This document shows, piece by piece, positions 38,220-48,500 of a stretch of 53,010 bases of DNA. Each line of letters opens with the position of its first letter. The stretch's first letter is position 1. Origin of the DNA: Muribaculaceae bacterium. GTDB lineage: Bacteria; Bacillota; Clostridia; Lachnospirales; Lachnospiraceae. Location of the stretch: contig JAMPHJ010000004.1 of assembly GCA_023663465.1 (NCBI GenBank), forward strand, positions 1 through 53,010. Reading direction: 5' to 3'. The position numbers and the translations under genes were made by a program. A model generated the notes under the pieces. That model saw only the letters and a program-made list of their open reading frames with translations, did no database searches and was not told the DNA's origin.

Positions 38220-39680
38220 ATGACTGAGAGACAGTATAAGAGAGCGAACGGTACAGTATTTCCCGTGTTGCTGATTATCCTTGGGTACATTGCCGTATCC
38301 ATGTTATTATGGGCTAATTCTGCGGGAGCTACCTGGCGGACGTGGACGCAGCTTGTGGCGGCTGTAATTGGGATTATTGTGAGTATCGCTGCTTTCGTTA
38401 CGGCGAGAACGAAAAAGATATGTGGAATTATTATGTTAGGAAGCGCTACCTGCGTATACGGAATTGTCAGTCTGATTGGTACGACGACAGGTACATGGAC
38501 TTATGCGCTGCCGGTTTTATTTACGGCGATGGCATTTCTGAATTTGAGACTTATCGTCTGTGGTAATATTTTTACGATTGCCGTAACTGCAATCAGGCTC
38601 GTTATGGCAGTAGGCGCCAAGAATGACGCCGCCATGATGGATTTGGTTATTGCAGTTGTTACGCTGTGTCTTGCGGCGTTTGCATCCATCCGCGCTGTTA
38701 TGTTGTTGATTCGTTTCAATAAGGAAAATATGGACAGTGTCCGTGAAGCAGCGGAAAAACAGGAAGAAAACAATAAGAAGATGACGCTTGTAGCGGAAAC
38801 CATTGCGGAGCATTTTGAAAACGCGATGGAAATGCTTGAGAATCTGAAAAACAGTATCGATACCAGTAATTTTGCTATGGGGAATATCGTGGACAGTACG
38901 GAAAGCACGGCGGAAGCGATTCAGAATCAGGCGGCGATGTGCGCTGATATCCAAGATAGTATGGATAGGGCGGAAGAGGGAACCAAGAAAATGTTGGAAG
39001 TTTCCCATAGTACGAATGTCATGGTGGACGAGGGTTCTAGCGTTGTAAAAGAGCTGAAAGAACAGGCACAGAACGTGGAAGCGGCAAGCGATATTACGGT
39101 GAAAGTAATCGAAAGCCTCACCGCGAAAGTAGGGGAAGTACAGAGTTTCGTAGGAGCGATTTTAAGTATATCCAACCAGACCAACCTGCTTGCATTGAAC
39201 GCATCTATCGAGGCGGCGCGTGCCGGGGAAGCAGGAAAAGGTTTTGCGGTCGTTGCAGAAGAAATCAGGCAGTTGTCAGAGCAGACCAAGGAAGCTTCCA
39301 ATAATATTACGCATATCATAGGCGAGCTGAATGAAGATACAAAACGCGCGAATGAAAGTATTGAAAATTCGGCGGCTTCCGTAACCAGACAGAATGAGCT
39401 GATTGAGAATACAAAAGAGAAATTTGAGAAAGTAAATGAAGAAGTGGCAGAGTTGGCGGAGAACATCGAAAATGTAGAGCGGATTATCGAAGATATTTTA
39501 CATTCTACCAGCACGATTACCGACAATATTTCACAATTGTCTGCAACGAGCGAAGAAGTGGCGGCTTCCTCTACCGAAAGTATGAGTGCGTTTGCAAAGA
39601 CGACGGAGGATATGACGAATACCAAGAAGATTCTGGAAAGTATTTATACGCTGGCGCAGGATTTGAAGCAGACGACGTAG
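38220..39680 (+). CDS. Methyl-accepting chemotaxis-type receptor with a six-helix membrane sensor
   Basis: A 486-residue protein. Residues about 10-175 form six hydrophobic segments with very short loops, so no Cache or other extracellular sensor domain is present. A coiled-coil signalling domain follows, with the conserved hairpin tip [20 protein letters not shown] and then [20 protein letters not shown], where CheA and CheW bind. There is no HAMP domain between membrane part and signalling domain. Input may come from the membrane state or from a partner. AGGAGG precedes the ATG by seven bases. Single gene with its own promoter and terminator. Confidence 0.93.
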   Translation: MTERQYKRANGTVFPVLLIILGYIAVSMLLWANSAGATWRTWTQLVAAVIGIIVSIAAFVTARTKKICGIIMLGSATCVYGIVSLIGTTTGTWTYALPVLFTAMAFLNLRLIVCGNIFTIAVTAIRLVMAVGAKNDAAMMDLVIAVVTLCLAAFASIRAVMLLIRFNKENMDSVREAAEKQEENNKKMTLVAETIAEHFENAMEMLENLKNSIDTSNFAMGNIVDSTESTAEAIQNQAAMCADIQDSMDRAEEGTKKMLEVSHSTNVMVDEGSSVVKELKEQAQNVEAASDITVKVIESLTAKVGEVQSFVGAILSISNQTNLLALNASIEAARAGEAGKGFAVVAEEIRQLSEQTKEASNNITHIIGELNEDTKRANESIENSAASVTRQNELIENTKEKFEKVNEEVAELAENIENVERIIEDILHSTSTITDNISQLSATSEEVAASSTESMSAFAKTTEDMTNTKKILESIYTLAQDLKQTT

Positions 39681-39745
39681 AGACGGATTACATGAGTATC
39701 ATGGTGTATTTGCAATGAGGTGAAGGTTAAGAAGAATATAGAGGG

Positions 39746-39779
39746 AAAAGGATTGCGTAGGGGGCAGTCCTTTTCTTTT
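39746..39779 (+). terminator. Rho-independent terminator after the chemoreceptor gene
   Basis: Eleven-bp stem 39746-39756 with 39764-39774 (one G-T pair), seven-nt loop, T-rich tail. Confidence 0.85.
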
Positions 39780-39799
39780 GTGTGGGATTTCTTTAAACT

Positions 39800-39828
39800 T
39801 TTCCTGCTTTTTTAACGTTATTTATAAT
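39800..39828 (+). promoter_or_regulatory. Putative promoter of the sigma-ABC operon
   Basis: A clear -10 TATAAT at 39823-39828 with a poor -35 (TTTCCT at 39800-39805) and 17-bp spacer. An ECF-type autoregulated promoter is possible but no AAC/CGT pair with normal spacing is convincing. Confidence 0.45.
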
Positions 39829-39875
39829 AGAGAGGAAGCAATAGCGTCCGATACGGCTTGCAAGAGGAAAATTAA

Positions 39876-40379
39876 GTGACAGACAGAGAACTCATCCGAA
39901 AAGTTCATAATGGCAGTAAAGAAGCGTTAACAATGATTGTGCAGAAGTATTATGATGAAATTTATCGTTTTTGCTTCTTTCTGACCGGGCAGGAAACGGA
40001 CTCTTATGATATTACGCAAGAGGTATTCCTGAAGTTTATCAGGTATGCGGATTCTTATCAGTATAAGAATCTGAAAGGATATCTGCTGATTATTGCGCGC
40101 AATTTATGTTACGACTTTTTCCGGCATAAAAAGGACGTTCTCTCGATGGAAGAGATTGTAGAGACAGGAGAGGAAGATAGAGGGCTGAAGCTGGCGGAAG
40201 AGAAGATGCTGCTGCAGAAGGCGCTTATGGAAATTGCGCCACAGCAGAGGGAAGTCGTTATTTTACGGATTTATGAGGAGCTTCCTTTCCGGGAAATCGC
40301 GAAGATGCTGGGCTGCAATCTTTCCACAGTGAAATCCCGGTATCGGTTAGGGATAGAGAAATTGAAGCGGCTGCTTTAG
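39876..40379 (+). CDS. ECF-type RNA polymerase sigma factor
   Basis: A 167-residue sigma-70 family protein of ECF size: region 2 (EIYRFCFFLTGQETDSYDIT, then QEVFLKFIRYADSY) and region 4 (QQREVVILRIYEELPFREIA, then KMLGCNLSTVKSRYRLGIEK). No region 3. The start is GTG 39876, preceded by AAGAGGA; no ATG fits. Directs polymerase to a small regulon, most likely including the downstream ABC genes (inference). The following membrane protein may be its anti-sigma partner. Confidence 0.92.
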   Translation: MTDRELIRKVHNGSKEALTMIVQKYYDEIYRFCFFLTGQETDSYDITQEVFLKFIRYADSYQYKNLKGYLLIIARNLCYDFFRHKKDVLSMEEIVETGEEDRGLKLAEEKMLLQKALMEIAPQQREVVILRIYEELPFREIAKMLGCNLSTVKSRYRLGIEKLKRLL

Positions 40380-40504
40380 CGGAGCGGACTGGCAGAAAAG
40401 GCAGCAGTAGTTAACAGTAGTCAGAAAGAGTTGTCATGCGGCGTAGTATTAGTTTTTCATATAGGAAATTGCTTGCGCGATTTTCTTGTCAGTGTAGGAG
40501 GGGC

Positions 40505-41281
40505 ATGGTGCAAAAGGAAGAGAGATATATACGGGATAGGTTTCTGACGTCCTGTCAGACAGTGCATATTGATGACCGGAAAAAAGAAGATTCATTATCG
40601 TTATTACAATCTAAAATAAACGAAAAGAAAATCCGTATGCTGCGTAACAGGAAACAAATCCTGATAAGCCAGATGCGGTATATGGATAAATCCACATTTG
40701 TCGTTCATTTGTTGTTATGTATTGTCCTGCTGCTTTTTGCGGGTATTATGCAGTTTTATAAGGTGGAAAAAGAAGACGTTATTCTGTTTTCCATGATACT
40801 ATCCATTGTTCTTGCAGTGGTGTCTATTATGGGGGTTGGCCGCATTTTCGGTTCGGGGATTGCGGAGCTGAGTGAGAGCTGCTATTTCAATGTAAAGCAG
40901 ATTGTGGCGTTTCAGTTTGCACTATCGGGTATCGTCAATCTCGTGGTTTTATCCTGCGGAATCCTTTTTATCGGATTGCAATGGAAAATCCATCTGCTGC
41001 AAATCGGGCTCTATATTCTTGTGCCGTTTATCGCCGCGCAGTGCTGCTGTCTGAGGATTCTGCTCTGGGAGCTGGGACGGCGAAACGTTTATGTCCTAAT
41101 GATGGCGGGCATGTTTCTTATGATTTTGCAAATGATACTGGCGCAGATACCGGTGTTATACCAAATCACATCGCTTGCCCTATGGGGGATTGCGCTTGCG
41201 GTCGGTATCTTATTATTCGGATGGCAGCTAAAAGCATTGTTCCGGGGAATTGAAAAGGGGGAAATGATATGCATGAATTAG
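40505..41281 (+). CDS. Membrane protein, possible anti-sigma or ABC accessory subunit
   Basis: I do not recognise a family. A 258-residue protein with a basic cytoplasmic N-terminus of about 75 residues (VQKEERYIRDRFLTSCQTVH), then about six hydrophobic segments. The position after an ECF sigma gene suits an anti-sigma factor; the polytopic shape and fusion to the ABC operon equally suit a transporter subunit. ATG 40505 or GTG 40508 follow AGGAGGGG; a possible longer start at 40436 lacks such a signal. Overlaps the ATPase gene by 13 bp, which suggests coupled translation. Confidence 0.6.
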   Translation: MVQKEERYIRDRFLTSCQTVHIDDRKKEDSLSLLQSKINEKKIRMLRNRKQILISQMRYMDKSTFVVHLLLCIVLLLFAGIMQFYKVEKEDVILFSMILSIVLAVVSIMGVGRIFGSGIAELSESCYFNVKQIVAFQFALSGIVNLVVLSCGILFIGLQWKIHLLQIGLYILVPFIAAQCCCLRILLWELGRRNVYVLMMAGMFLMILQMILAQIPVLYQITSLALWGIALAVGILLFGWQLKALFRGIEKGEMICMN

Positions 41282-42141
41282 AATTGATAGACGTGGTAAA
41301 AAGTTACAAAGACAAAACGGCGGTGCAAGAGACGAATCTGAAGCTGACCAATGGCATCTATGGTTTAATGGGTGAAAACGGCGCGGGCAAGACGACTCTC
41401 ATGAGAATGATTTGCGGCATTCTGGAGCCGACCCAGGGGAATATTTTGTGCGATGGTATACGGATTAGGCAAATGGGCGGTGAGTATCGCAGTCTTCTGG
41501 GATATCTGCCGCAGGATTTCGGATACTATGAAGATTTCAGCGCCTATCGTTTTCTATATTATATGGCGGCGTTAAAAGCCCTTCCCGAAGACTATGCCCG
41601 GACGAGAATCGAGGAATTGTTGGAAGTGGTGGATTTAGCGTCTGTAAAAGATAAAAAGTTGAAAACCTTTTCCGGCGGTATGCTCAGACGAATCGGCATT
41701 GCGCAGGCGCTGTTGAATAATCCCGAAATCCTGATTCTGGATGAGCCGACTTCCGGGCTGGATCCGAAAGAGAGGGTCCGCTTCCGAAATATCATCAGCT
41801 CCCTTGGGAAAGACCGCATCATTATTCTATCGACGCATATCGTATCCGATGTGGAATATATTGCCGATAGAATCCTGATTATGAAAGATGGAAGAATCAT
41901 ACAGGAAGGAACGGAAAAGCAGTTGGCAGAAGGGGTCAAAGACTGTATCTGGAAATGTCTTGTCTCTGAAAAAGAGGCGGAGCGGCTGAATGGAAAATAT
42001 GTTATCAGCAATTTGAAAAATCACGGCGAACAGGTGGAGCTGCGCATCGTATCGACAGAAAAACCGACGCAGGACGCCCAAAGGCTGGAGGCGTCGCTTG
42101 AGGATATTTACTTGTATTATGTGCAGAATGAGCAGAGTTAA
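41269..42141 (+). CDS. ABC-2-type transporter ATP-binding protein
   Basis: A 290-residue ATPase: Walker A GENGAGKTT (residues 35-43), Q-loop YLPQDFGYY, signature FSGGMLRRIGIAQ, Walker B ILILDEPTSGLDP (Asp158, Glu159) and switch STHIVSD. It matches the CcmA/NatA-like subfamily that powers ABC-2 exporters. The C-terminal 80 residues are an added regulatory domain. GGGGGAAA precedes ATG 41269. Partners are the two permeases downstream. Confidence 0.93.
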   Translation: MHELELIDVVKSYKDKTAVQETNLKLTNGIYGLMGENGAGKTTLMRMICGILEPTQGNILCDGIRIRQMGGEYRSLLGYLPQDFGYYEDFSAYRFLYYMAALKALPEDYARTRIEELLEVVDLASVKDKKLKTFSGGMLRRIGIAQALLNNPEILILDEPTSGLDPKERVRFRNIISSLGKDRIIILSTHIVSDVEYIADRILIMKDGRIIQEGTEKQLAEGVKDCIWKCLVSEKEAERLNGKYVISNLKNHGEQVELRIVSTEKPTQDAQRLEASLEDIYLYYVQNEQS

Positions 42142-42250
42142 GGATACCGAAATTGAAAAAAATCAAAATCGGTCGCGTTAACTTGTAAATAAGCGCAACG
42201 ATGATAAGGAATGAAGATTGTATAAGGATATGAAGATGGGGGATAAGAAC

Positions 42251-43381
42251 ATGAGACTATACCGGCTAGAGTTATATAAGCTCTGTCACCGGAAAATTTT
42301 TGTGATAGGGGTATTGAGTTTAATTTTGATATTGGGGTTTTCTGCGTGGTTGAATATTACGGGAGAAAGGGCGAGGGTAGATGGCGTCGATTATAGCGGA
42401 TATCAGGCGATAAAGATAAATCGACAGATTACAGAAGAGTTTGCAGGAGTTTTAACCGATGAGAAAGTGGATAAAATTGTGGAAAAATACGGATTTCCAC
42501 AGGAAGTTGTGGCGGGGTATGGATACTTTCGGGATGGCAATTTTCTAAATACTTTTGTATCGAAGTATTTATCGGACGGTTATTTTTATCACTGGGATAA
42601 TTATCAGATAGCCACTCATACTTATCCGATTGCAGATACGGAGCTCGGGGAAGTGCGAAAGCATACCGGCAAAGAAATTATTCTGGAATATAGCGATGGA
42701 TGGGCGGCGCTCTTAGATATGCTGGGAATAGGACTGATATGTGCGTGCATCGTGGTTTTCATCTGTGTTTCAGCAGTCTTTTCGACGGAAGGGCAGCTAA
42801 AGATGCTGCCCCTTCTTTTCACCACCAAAGAGGGCAAGAGGAAAGATATTTTTGCAAAAATGGCGGCGGCGTTTGTCGTATCTATAGGTATCTTGCTGGG
42901 AGTTGTTTTCTTTTGTTTTCTTACCTGCGCTGCAGTTTATGGTCTCGACGGGGCGGACTGCTTCATTGGAATTACGAAGGAATGTCAGTATATTACAGCG
43001 GTGGAGTGGTCGGCTACCACATTAAGCGTAAAAGAGTTTATCACGATTGTACTGATACGGAGTCTGGTGGGAGTTTTGCTGCTCTGTGCCACGACGGTTT
43101 ATTTATCCGCCCGCGCCCGCAGCACGTTTCATGCGGTGATATCTTCCGCAATCTGTTTCGGGGCGCCAATTCTTGTCTGGCTTATGTTTTCCGGCATCCA
43201 TTCCCTGTTTGGGTGGATTATCCAGTGGCTGATTTATGCGACGCCGCTTTATCTGGTTATGTACAATTCCTTATATGACATTTTCCGTAGCTGGACTTTC
43301 TATATGTGGATAGAGGCAGCAGACATCCTTTTTCTTCTGATTGGTGCGTTTGGCAGGTATCGGAGGCAGCAGGCGGGGTAG
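42251..43381 (+). CDS. ABC-2-type permease, copy A
   Basis: A 376-residue membrane protein starting MRLYRLELYKLCHRKIFVIG: one membrane segment, then an extracytoplasmic region of about 130 residues, then five further segments, as in ABC-2 permeases. The cytoplasmic loop FSTEGQLKMLPLLFTTKEGKR carries a conserved LLFTTKEGK-like motif seen also in copy B. ATG 42251 is chosen to agree with the start of copy B. The 109-bp gap before it holds an imperfect hairpin near 42150-42177. Confidence 0.88.
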   Translation: MRLYRLELYKLCHRKIFVIGVLSLILILGFSAWLNITGERARVDGVDYSGYQAIKINRQITEEFAGVLTDEKVDKIVEKYGFPQEVVAGYGYFRDGNFLNTFVSKYLSDGYFYHWDNYQIATHTYPIADTELGEVRKHTGKEIILEYSDGWAALLDMLGIGLICACIVVFICVSAVFSTEGQLKMLPLLFTTKEGKRKDIFAKMAAAFVVSIGILLGVVFFCFLTCAAVYGLDGADCFIGITKECQYITAVEWSATTLSVKEFITIVLIRSLVGVLLLCATTVYLSARARSTFHAVISSAICFGAPILVWLMFSGIHSLFGWIIQWLIYATPLYLVMYNSLYDIFRSWTFYMWIEAADILFLLIGAFGRYRRQQAG

Positions 43382-43474
43382 GAATTGGCGAAAAGGGACA
43401 ATCGAAAGGAAGCAGCCAGCGCACGATGTTTGATGTTATGGGTGGATGAATAGAGGAGCAGGGGAAATTATCAT

Positions 43475-44575
43475 ATGAGATTATATAAGATGGAATTATA
43501 CAAGCTTTGTCATCGGAAGGTTTTTATCATAGGAGCGGTATGTATTCTGGGTATCCTATTATCTGCATTCTGGATACATGTAATGGATGAAGAATCGACG
43601 GTTGACGGGACGAGACGCCAGGGTTTGCCGGCAGTGCGGATGAACAGAGAGATTACAGAAGAATATAAAGGTGCGCTGACGGATGAAAAAGCAGAACAAA
43701 TCATAGCAAGATACGGATTTCCAGACAAACGCGAAGAGGGATGGAATTATTTCAGGAACGCTAATTTTCTGAATCAGTTTGTAATGGATTATTTGTCGGA
43801 CGGCTACATGTATAGTTACGACGATTACCGGGTAGGAAGCCGTGTCTATTCGATTGCAGATACAGGGTTGGGCGCGGTGCAGGAATATACCGGAAAAGAA
43901 ATCATTCTGGAATATTATCGCGGTTGGAGCGTCTTTCTGGATATCTTTACGCTGGGAATGATTCTTAGCGAAATATTACTATTGTTTACGATTTCTGCTG
44001 TTTTTGCGGATGAGGGACAGAAGAAAATGCTGCCCTTATTGTTTACTGCCAAAGAGGGCAAAAAGAAAGATACCATTGCCAAGATAGGCGCGGCTTTTAC
44101 GGTGGCGGCGGGCGTCTGGGCTTGCGTTTTCATTCTCACATTGTTTCTATGCGGTACGGTTTATGGATTTGACGGGTTAAATTGTTATAATGGAATGGCG
44201 GTTAGTTATTTGATGCCTATGCCGGACAGGATAATCCCCATGTATGTTTATGTTATGATGGTGTTAGTTCTGAGTTTGTTTGGAATCCTTTCTTTGTGTG
44301 CGGCGACGCTATGCCTTTCCGCATATTGTAAAGGCAGCTTCCACGCGGTAACGGCGGCGGCAGTCTGCTGGGGCGCACCCTTTCTGCTGATGCTGTTTAC
44401 CAACGGATTCAACGGAATTTTCAAGGTATTGTCGGCGGCGCCAATTTTTATGGTGCTATATGAAATTGTGGATAAAATTTATGACGTATGGCTTATGCCG
44501 ATTGGGATTTCAGTTGCCGTGATTGCCGGGTGTATTTGTAAGGGGTATGGGAGGTATGAGAGGCAGCAGGGGTGA
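43475..44575 (+). CDS. ABC-2-type permease, copy B
   Basis: A 366-residue paralogue of copy A: MRLYKMELYKLCHRKVFIIG, then the shared ITEEYKGALTDEKAEQIIARYGFP in the extracytoplasmic region and LPLLFTAKEGKKKDTIAKIG before the second membrane segment. Probably forms a heterodimer with copy A, powered by the ATPase at 41269. Whether it exports a peptide (for example in bacteriocin self-protection) or another compound cannot be read. Separated from copy A by 93 bp. The stretch 44576-44670 holds nothing I recognise. Confidence 0.88.
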   Translation: MRLYKMELYKLCHRKVFIIGAVCILGILLSAFWIHVMDEESTVDGTRRQGLPAVRMNREITEEYKGALTDEKAEQIIARYGFPDKREEGWNYFRNANFLNQFVMDYLSDGYMYSYDDYRVGSRVYSIADTGLGAVQEYTGKEIILEYYRGWSVFLDIFTLGMILSEILLLFTISAVFADEGQKKMLPLLFTAKEGKKKDTIAKIGAAFTVAAGVWACVFILTLFLCGTVYGFDGLNCYNGMAVSYLMPMPDRIIPMYVYVMMVLVLSLFGILSLCAATLCLSAYCKGSFHAVTAAAVCWGAPFLLMLFTNGFNGIFKVLSAAPIFMVLYEIVDKIYDVWLMPIGISVAVIAGCICKGYGRYERQQG

Positions 44576-44670
44576 AAGGAAGGAAATCACAGTAAATCAG
44601 GCAACAGCTCCTTTTCCTGCTTCCAGTGACGATGAGTGATACATCTGGCTATTAATAAGGGTTTTAAATA

Positions 44671-45096
44671 TCATTTGAAATCATCAATAACTATACATTT
44701 CAGTTCGTTAAACTGACGTAACTGTTTGTCATTTGTGAGGAACAGGTCACATTGCTGCAGACAGGCAGTAGCAAGTTGCAAACAGTCCATAGTTTTAAAA
44801 TCTTTGTATTCAGCGCGTATTCGTGCAGCTTTTTTAGCTATGCTAATATCAATTGGCTGTATCTGTATATTGCAGTCTGATAAAAATTCAAAGAAAACAT
44901 TTATCTTTTCTGTATTCCCGGTTTTGTATGGCTGGGTTAGGTATTCTGTACATGTGATTGTTGATGTTACCATAGAGCATTTATCGTCTATGAGTTTTTC
45001 AAAAATTTGTTTCACTTTTTCAGCATAATTTATGTCTGCATCAAGAAAATAAATAATAGGGGTGGTGTCTAAAAAGATTGTTTTATATTCTGTCAC
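44671..45096 (-). CDS. PIN-domain toxin (VapC-like ribonuclease)
   Basis: A 141-residue PIN-domain protein. Acidic metal-site residues appear in the expected order: Asp10 in FLDTTPIIYFLD, the Glu of TCTEYL near residue 50, Asp in FKTMDCLQLATA near 103 and Asp in FLTNDKQLRQF near 122. It is a Mg-dependent RNase toxin. Start is GTG 45096, inside the last codons of the antitoxin gene (14-bp overlap), with AAGGGGG upstream. The ATG a little upstream is in the antitoxin frame. Confidence 0.9.
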   Translation of the reverse strand: MTEYKTIFLDTTPIIYFLDADINYAEKVKQIFEKLIDDKCSMVTSTITCTEYLTQPYKTGNTEKINVFFEFLSDCNIQIQPIDISIAKKAARIRAEYKDFKTMDCLQLATACLQQCDLFLTNDKQLRQFNELKCIVIDDFK

Positions 45097-45304
45097 TGTC
45101 TCGCATCCCCCTTATATAATCCTGAGCATCTGTATGGAACATTTTCTCACCCCTGCCCATGTATTTTTCCAGATCTATTTTTTTATCGGGGTCGCTTGGC
45201 ATATCCAGAATGGTTACGATAACTTCCTGTCCAGTGTTCAAGTTGATGTCTTCATTTATCACGATATGATTTCCATTATAGTACCCTTTGACTGCTGCTA
45301 ACAT
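45083..45304 (-). CDS. Antitoxin of the PIN toxin (DUF104/AF2212-like)
   Basis: A 73-residue protein. The first 35 residues, MLAAVKGYYNGNHIVINEDI and then the GQEVIVTILD strand, form a small beta domain of the AF2212/DUF104-type antitoxin that commonly sits before PIN toxins. The charged C-terminal part (DPDKKIDLEKYMGRGEKMFH) would wrap the toxin. AAGGAG precedes the ATG at eight bases. AT-rich sequence with TATAAT-like hexamers lies upstream (45340-45352, reverse strand), a likely promoter without a clear -35. Confidence 0.85.
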   Translation of the reverse strand: MLAAVKGYYNGNHIVINEDINLNTGQEVIVTILDMPSDPDKKIDLEKYMGRGEKMFHTDAQDYIRGMRDSDRI

Positions 45305-45436
45305 ATAAATTGCTCCTTTCTTTTATGTATTGTATGTTATCAGATTATATTATATCCAAAATCCCGTTGTTTGTATAGTAGGTTGATTTTTAGTTTTTTT
45401 CTTTTGCTTATAGAAGAAAATACCCATAGTTTCTGG

Positions 45437-45466
45437 TTGTCATACCATGTCTAAGAATGATACAAT
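45437..45466 (+). promoter_or_regulatory. Promoter of the hsd operon
   Basis: -35 TTGTCA (45437-45442), 18-bp spacer, -10 TACAAT (45461-45466), about 95 bp before hsdR. Confidence 0.6.
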
Positions 45467-45561
45467 ATTCGTACAGAAATAAGCGGCTTTGTGATTATCG
45501 TTATAGAGCCAGGAAAAGAATCCGGAGCTGTATGCAATAGATTTACAAAGGAGGCGGGAGA

Positions 45562-48500
45562 ATGAGTAATTTTACCTTCCTTGAAGCACGTTGGAGCGAT
45601 TTGGCAAGATTGGGAGATCTGGCGGAAAAATATGTTTATTCAGACCCGAATACATCTATTATCAAGCAGGGAATGTTAGCGGAAGTAATGGTCAAATATA
45701 TGCTTGCTTATGACGGCATCAAAGAGCCTGAATATGACAATACCCATGCAAACCAGATTCGGCTGCTAAAGAAGAATGACTTATTGCCACATGAGATAGA
45801 CAATACATTATATATTTTGCGAAAAGACCGTAATAATGCGGCGCATAATGGAGCGGATGAGGGCGAAAAAGCATTAAATAATCTGCCGCTATTATATGAA
45901 CTCTGCGTATGGTATATGCAGACATATGGGGATTATCATTATAATCCTGTAGAGTATGTGCGGCCGGTAGATATTACAATTAGTCTGGATGAATTGGAAA
46001 AAGAAAATCGTGAACTGGAAGAACGTAATCAGACATTGTTTGTTGAACTACAGCAGATCCAGGAGAACGGAAAATTTGACAATGCCAGAAGAGCCATCGC
46101 CTACAAGAAAGCGATGAATGTAAAACTCTCAGAAGCGCAGACGAGGGAATTGATTGACGAACAGCTTCGTAAAGTTGGCTGGGAAGCGGATACTGAAAAA
46201 ATCCGTTATTCTAAGGGAGTCCGTCCGGTGAAAGGTAAGAATCTTGCGATTGCGGAATGGCCTACGGATTCTATGACAGGAAATGGCGGATATGCAGATT
46301 ATGCACTTTTCATTGGCGATAAAATGGTGGGCATTATTGAAGCGAAGAGAAAACATAAGAATGTATCTTCGGTACTGGACGGACAGTGTAAAGAGTATGC
46401 AAGGAAGATTAAGGCGGAACACGAAAAATATGTGTTGAAACAGTACGGCGAATATAAAGTCCCGTTTCTTTTTGCAACCAATGGCAGGGATTATATCAAA
46501 CAATATGAAGAAATGTCGGGAATCTGGTTTTTAGATACGAGGCAGCAGTTTCCTACATCAAAAGCTTTAGCAGGATGGCCGAGTCCGCAGGGGATAGAGC
46601 AGGATTTGGAAAGAGATACCATGCAGGCGGATAAAAAACTTGCCGCTACAGGGTATGAGTTGTTACAGGATCCGAATGGATTAGGCTTGCGCTATTATCA
46701 GGTCGAGGCAGTCAGGGCAGCCGAGAAAGCGATTGCGGAACATAAAAATACAGTGCTGCTTGCTATGGCGACGGGAACTGGAAAGACACGGACGGTTCTT
46801 GGTATGATTTATCGTTTTTTATCTGCTAAGCGGTTTAAACGGATTTTATATCTGGTTGACAGGGCGGCGCTTGGCGAGCAGACAATGGATACGTTTCAAG
46901 AGGTAAAACTGGAAGATTTAAAAACACTGAATCAGTTATATGATATAAAAGATTTAGGGGAAAAGGAATTTGAAAAAGATACGCGCGTCCATATTGCCAC
47001 GGTCCAAAGTCTGGTAAAACGCATTCTTTACAAGGAATCGGACGTCAGTATAGGGGTGTCGGACTATGACTGTATTATCGTGGACGAGGCGCATCGAGGA
47101 TATATTTTGGATAAAGAAATGAGTGAGGACGAAGCGGTTTATCGTAATCAGGATGATTTCCGCAGCAAGTATAGGGCGGTGATTGATTATTTTGATGCGG
47201 TTAAAATTGCGCTTACCGCCACGCCTGCGCTCCATACTACGGAGATATTTGGGAAACCGGTATATTCTTATGATTATCGTACAGCAGTAGTGGACGGGTA
47301 TCTGGTAGACCATGACGCGCCGCATATCATTAAGACGAAACTTAGTGAAGAGGGAATTGTATTTGAAGCGGGGAGTACTGCGCCAATCTATGACCCTGTA
47401 ACCAATACGATTATTAATAGTGATGAGCTGGAAGATGATTTAAAATTTGAGGTGGAAGATTTCAACAAAAAAGTCGTGACAAAGAGTTTCAATGAAACTG
47501 TCTTAGCTGAAATCGCGAGGGATATTGACCCGAACGAAAAGGGTAAGACTCTTATTTTTGCAGTTGACGACGCCCACGCGGATATGATTACGAGAATCTT
47601 GAAAGATTATTATACCCAGCAGGGAATCAGTGAAGAAGCTGTTATGAAGATTACCGGCTCCATTGAAAACGGCAATCCCGTAAAAATCAAAGAAGCAATC
47701 AGACGGTTTAAGAATGAAACATTTCCCAATATTGTCGTAACGGTGGATTTACTGACCACAGGCATTGATGTGGAAGAAATTGTAAATGTAGTATTTTTAC
47801 GCAGAATCCGTTCCCGCATTTTATTTGAGCAGATGCTTGGACGGGCCACCCGGCTGTGCCCGGAGATTGGCAAAACGCATTTTGAGATTTACGATGCGGT
47901 GGGGGTCTATCAGGCATTAGAAGCCGTTTCCACCATGAAACCTGTGGTAGTAAATCAGACGGTAACTTTTGATGATTTAATAGATGGCATGGATAATCTG
48001 GAAAGCGACAGGGCAAGGCAGAATCAGATAGAGATGATTATTGCTAAAATTTTAAGAAATAAAAATAAGATGCCGGAGGAGTTTCGGGAACAGTTTCAAT
48101 CACTGTCCGGCGGAGAAACGCCGGAAAGTTTTGCAGATGCGCTTCGCAATATGCCGACTGACCAAGCAGTGGAAACCGTGAAAAAGAATCGTGCTGCTTT
48201 TGCTTATGTGCGGGAGATTCATCAGGAAAGACCCAAGTTTATCAGCAATGCACAGGATGAATTAATCAGTCATGAGAGAGGTTACGGGGGCGCCACAAAA
48301 CCGGAGGATTATCTGAAAGAGTTCCATGATTTTATAGAGAACCATATCAATGAAATTGCGGCGCTTAATATTGTGGCAACCAGACCGAAAGAGTTGACAA
48401 GGCAGTCACTAAGAGAACTGAAATTGATTCTAGATAGGCATAATTTCAGTGAAACAAAACTTCAGACCGCATGGAAACAGATGACGAATGAGGATATTGC

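Noticed and set aside
38927-39625. A 232-codon open frame antisense to the chemoreceptor gene
   Set aside because: It mirrors the heptad coiled-coil coding pattern, giving Ser/Ala/Phe-rich nonsense protein.
42150-42177. Terminator between the ATPase and the first permease
   Set aside because: The stem has two mismatches, an A-rich loop and no T-run; the genes probably remain one operon.
42700-43278. A 192-codon open frame overlapping the copy A permease
   Set aside because: Alternative frame of a well-supported membrane protein; composition is rich in Gly, Cys and His without a family.
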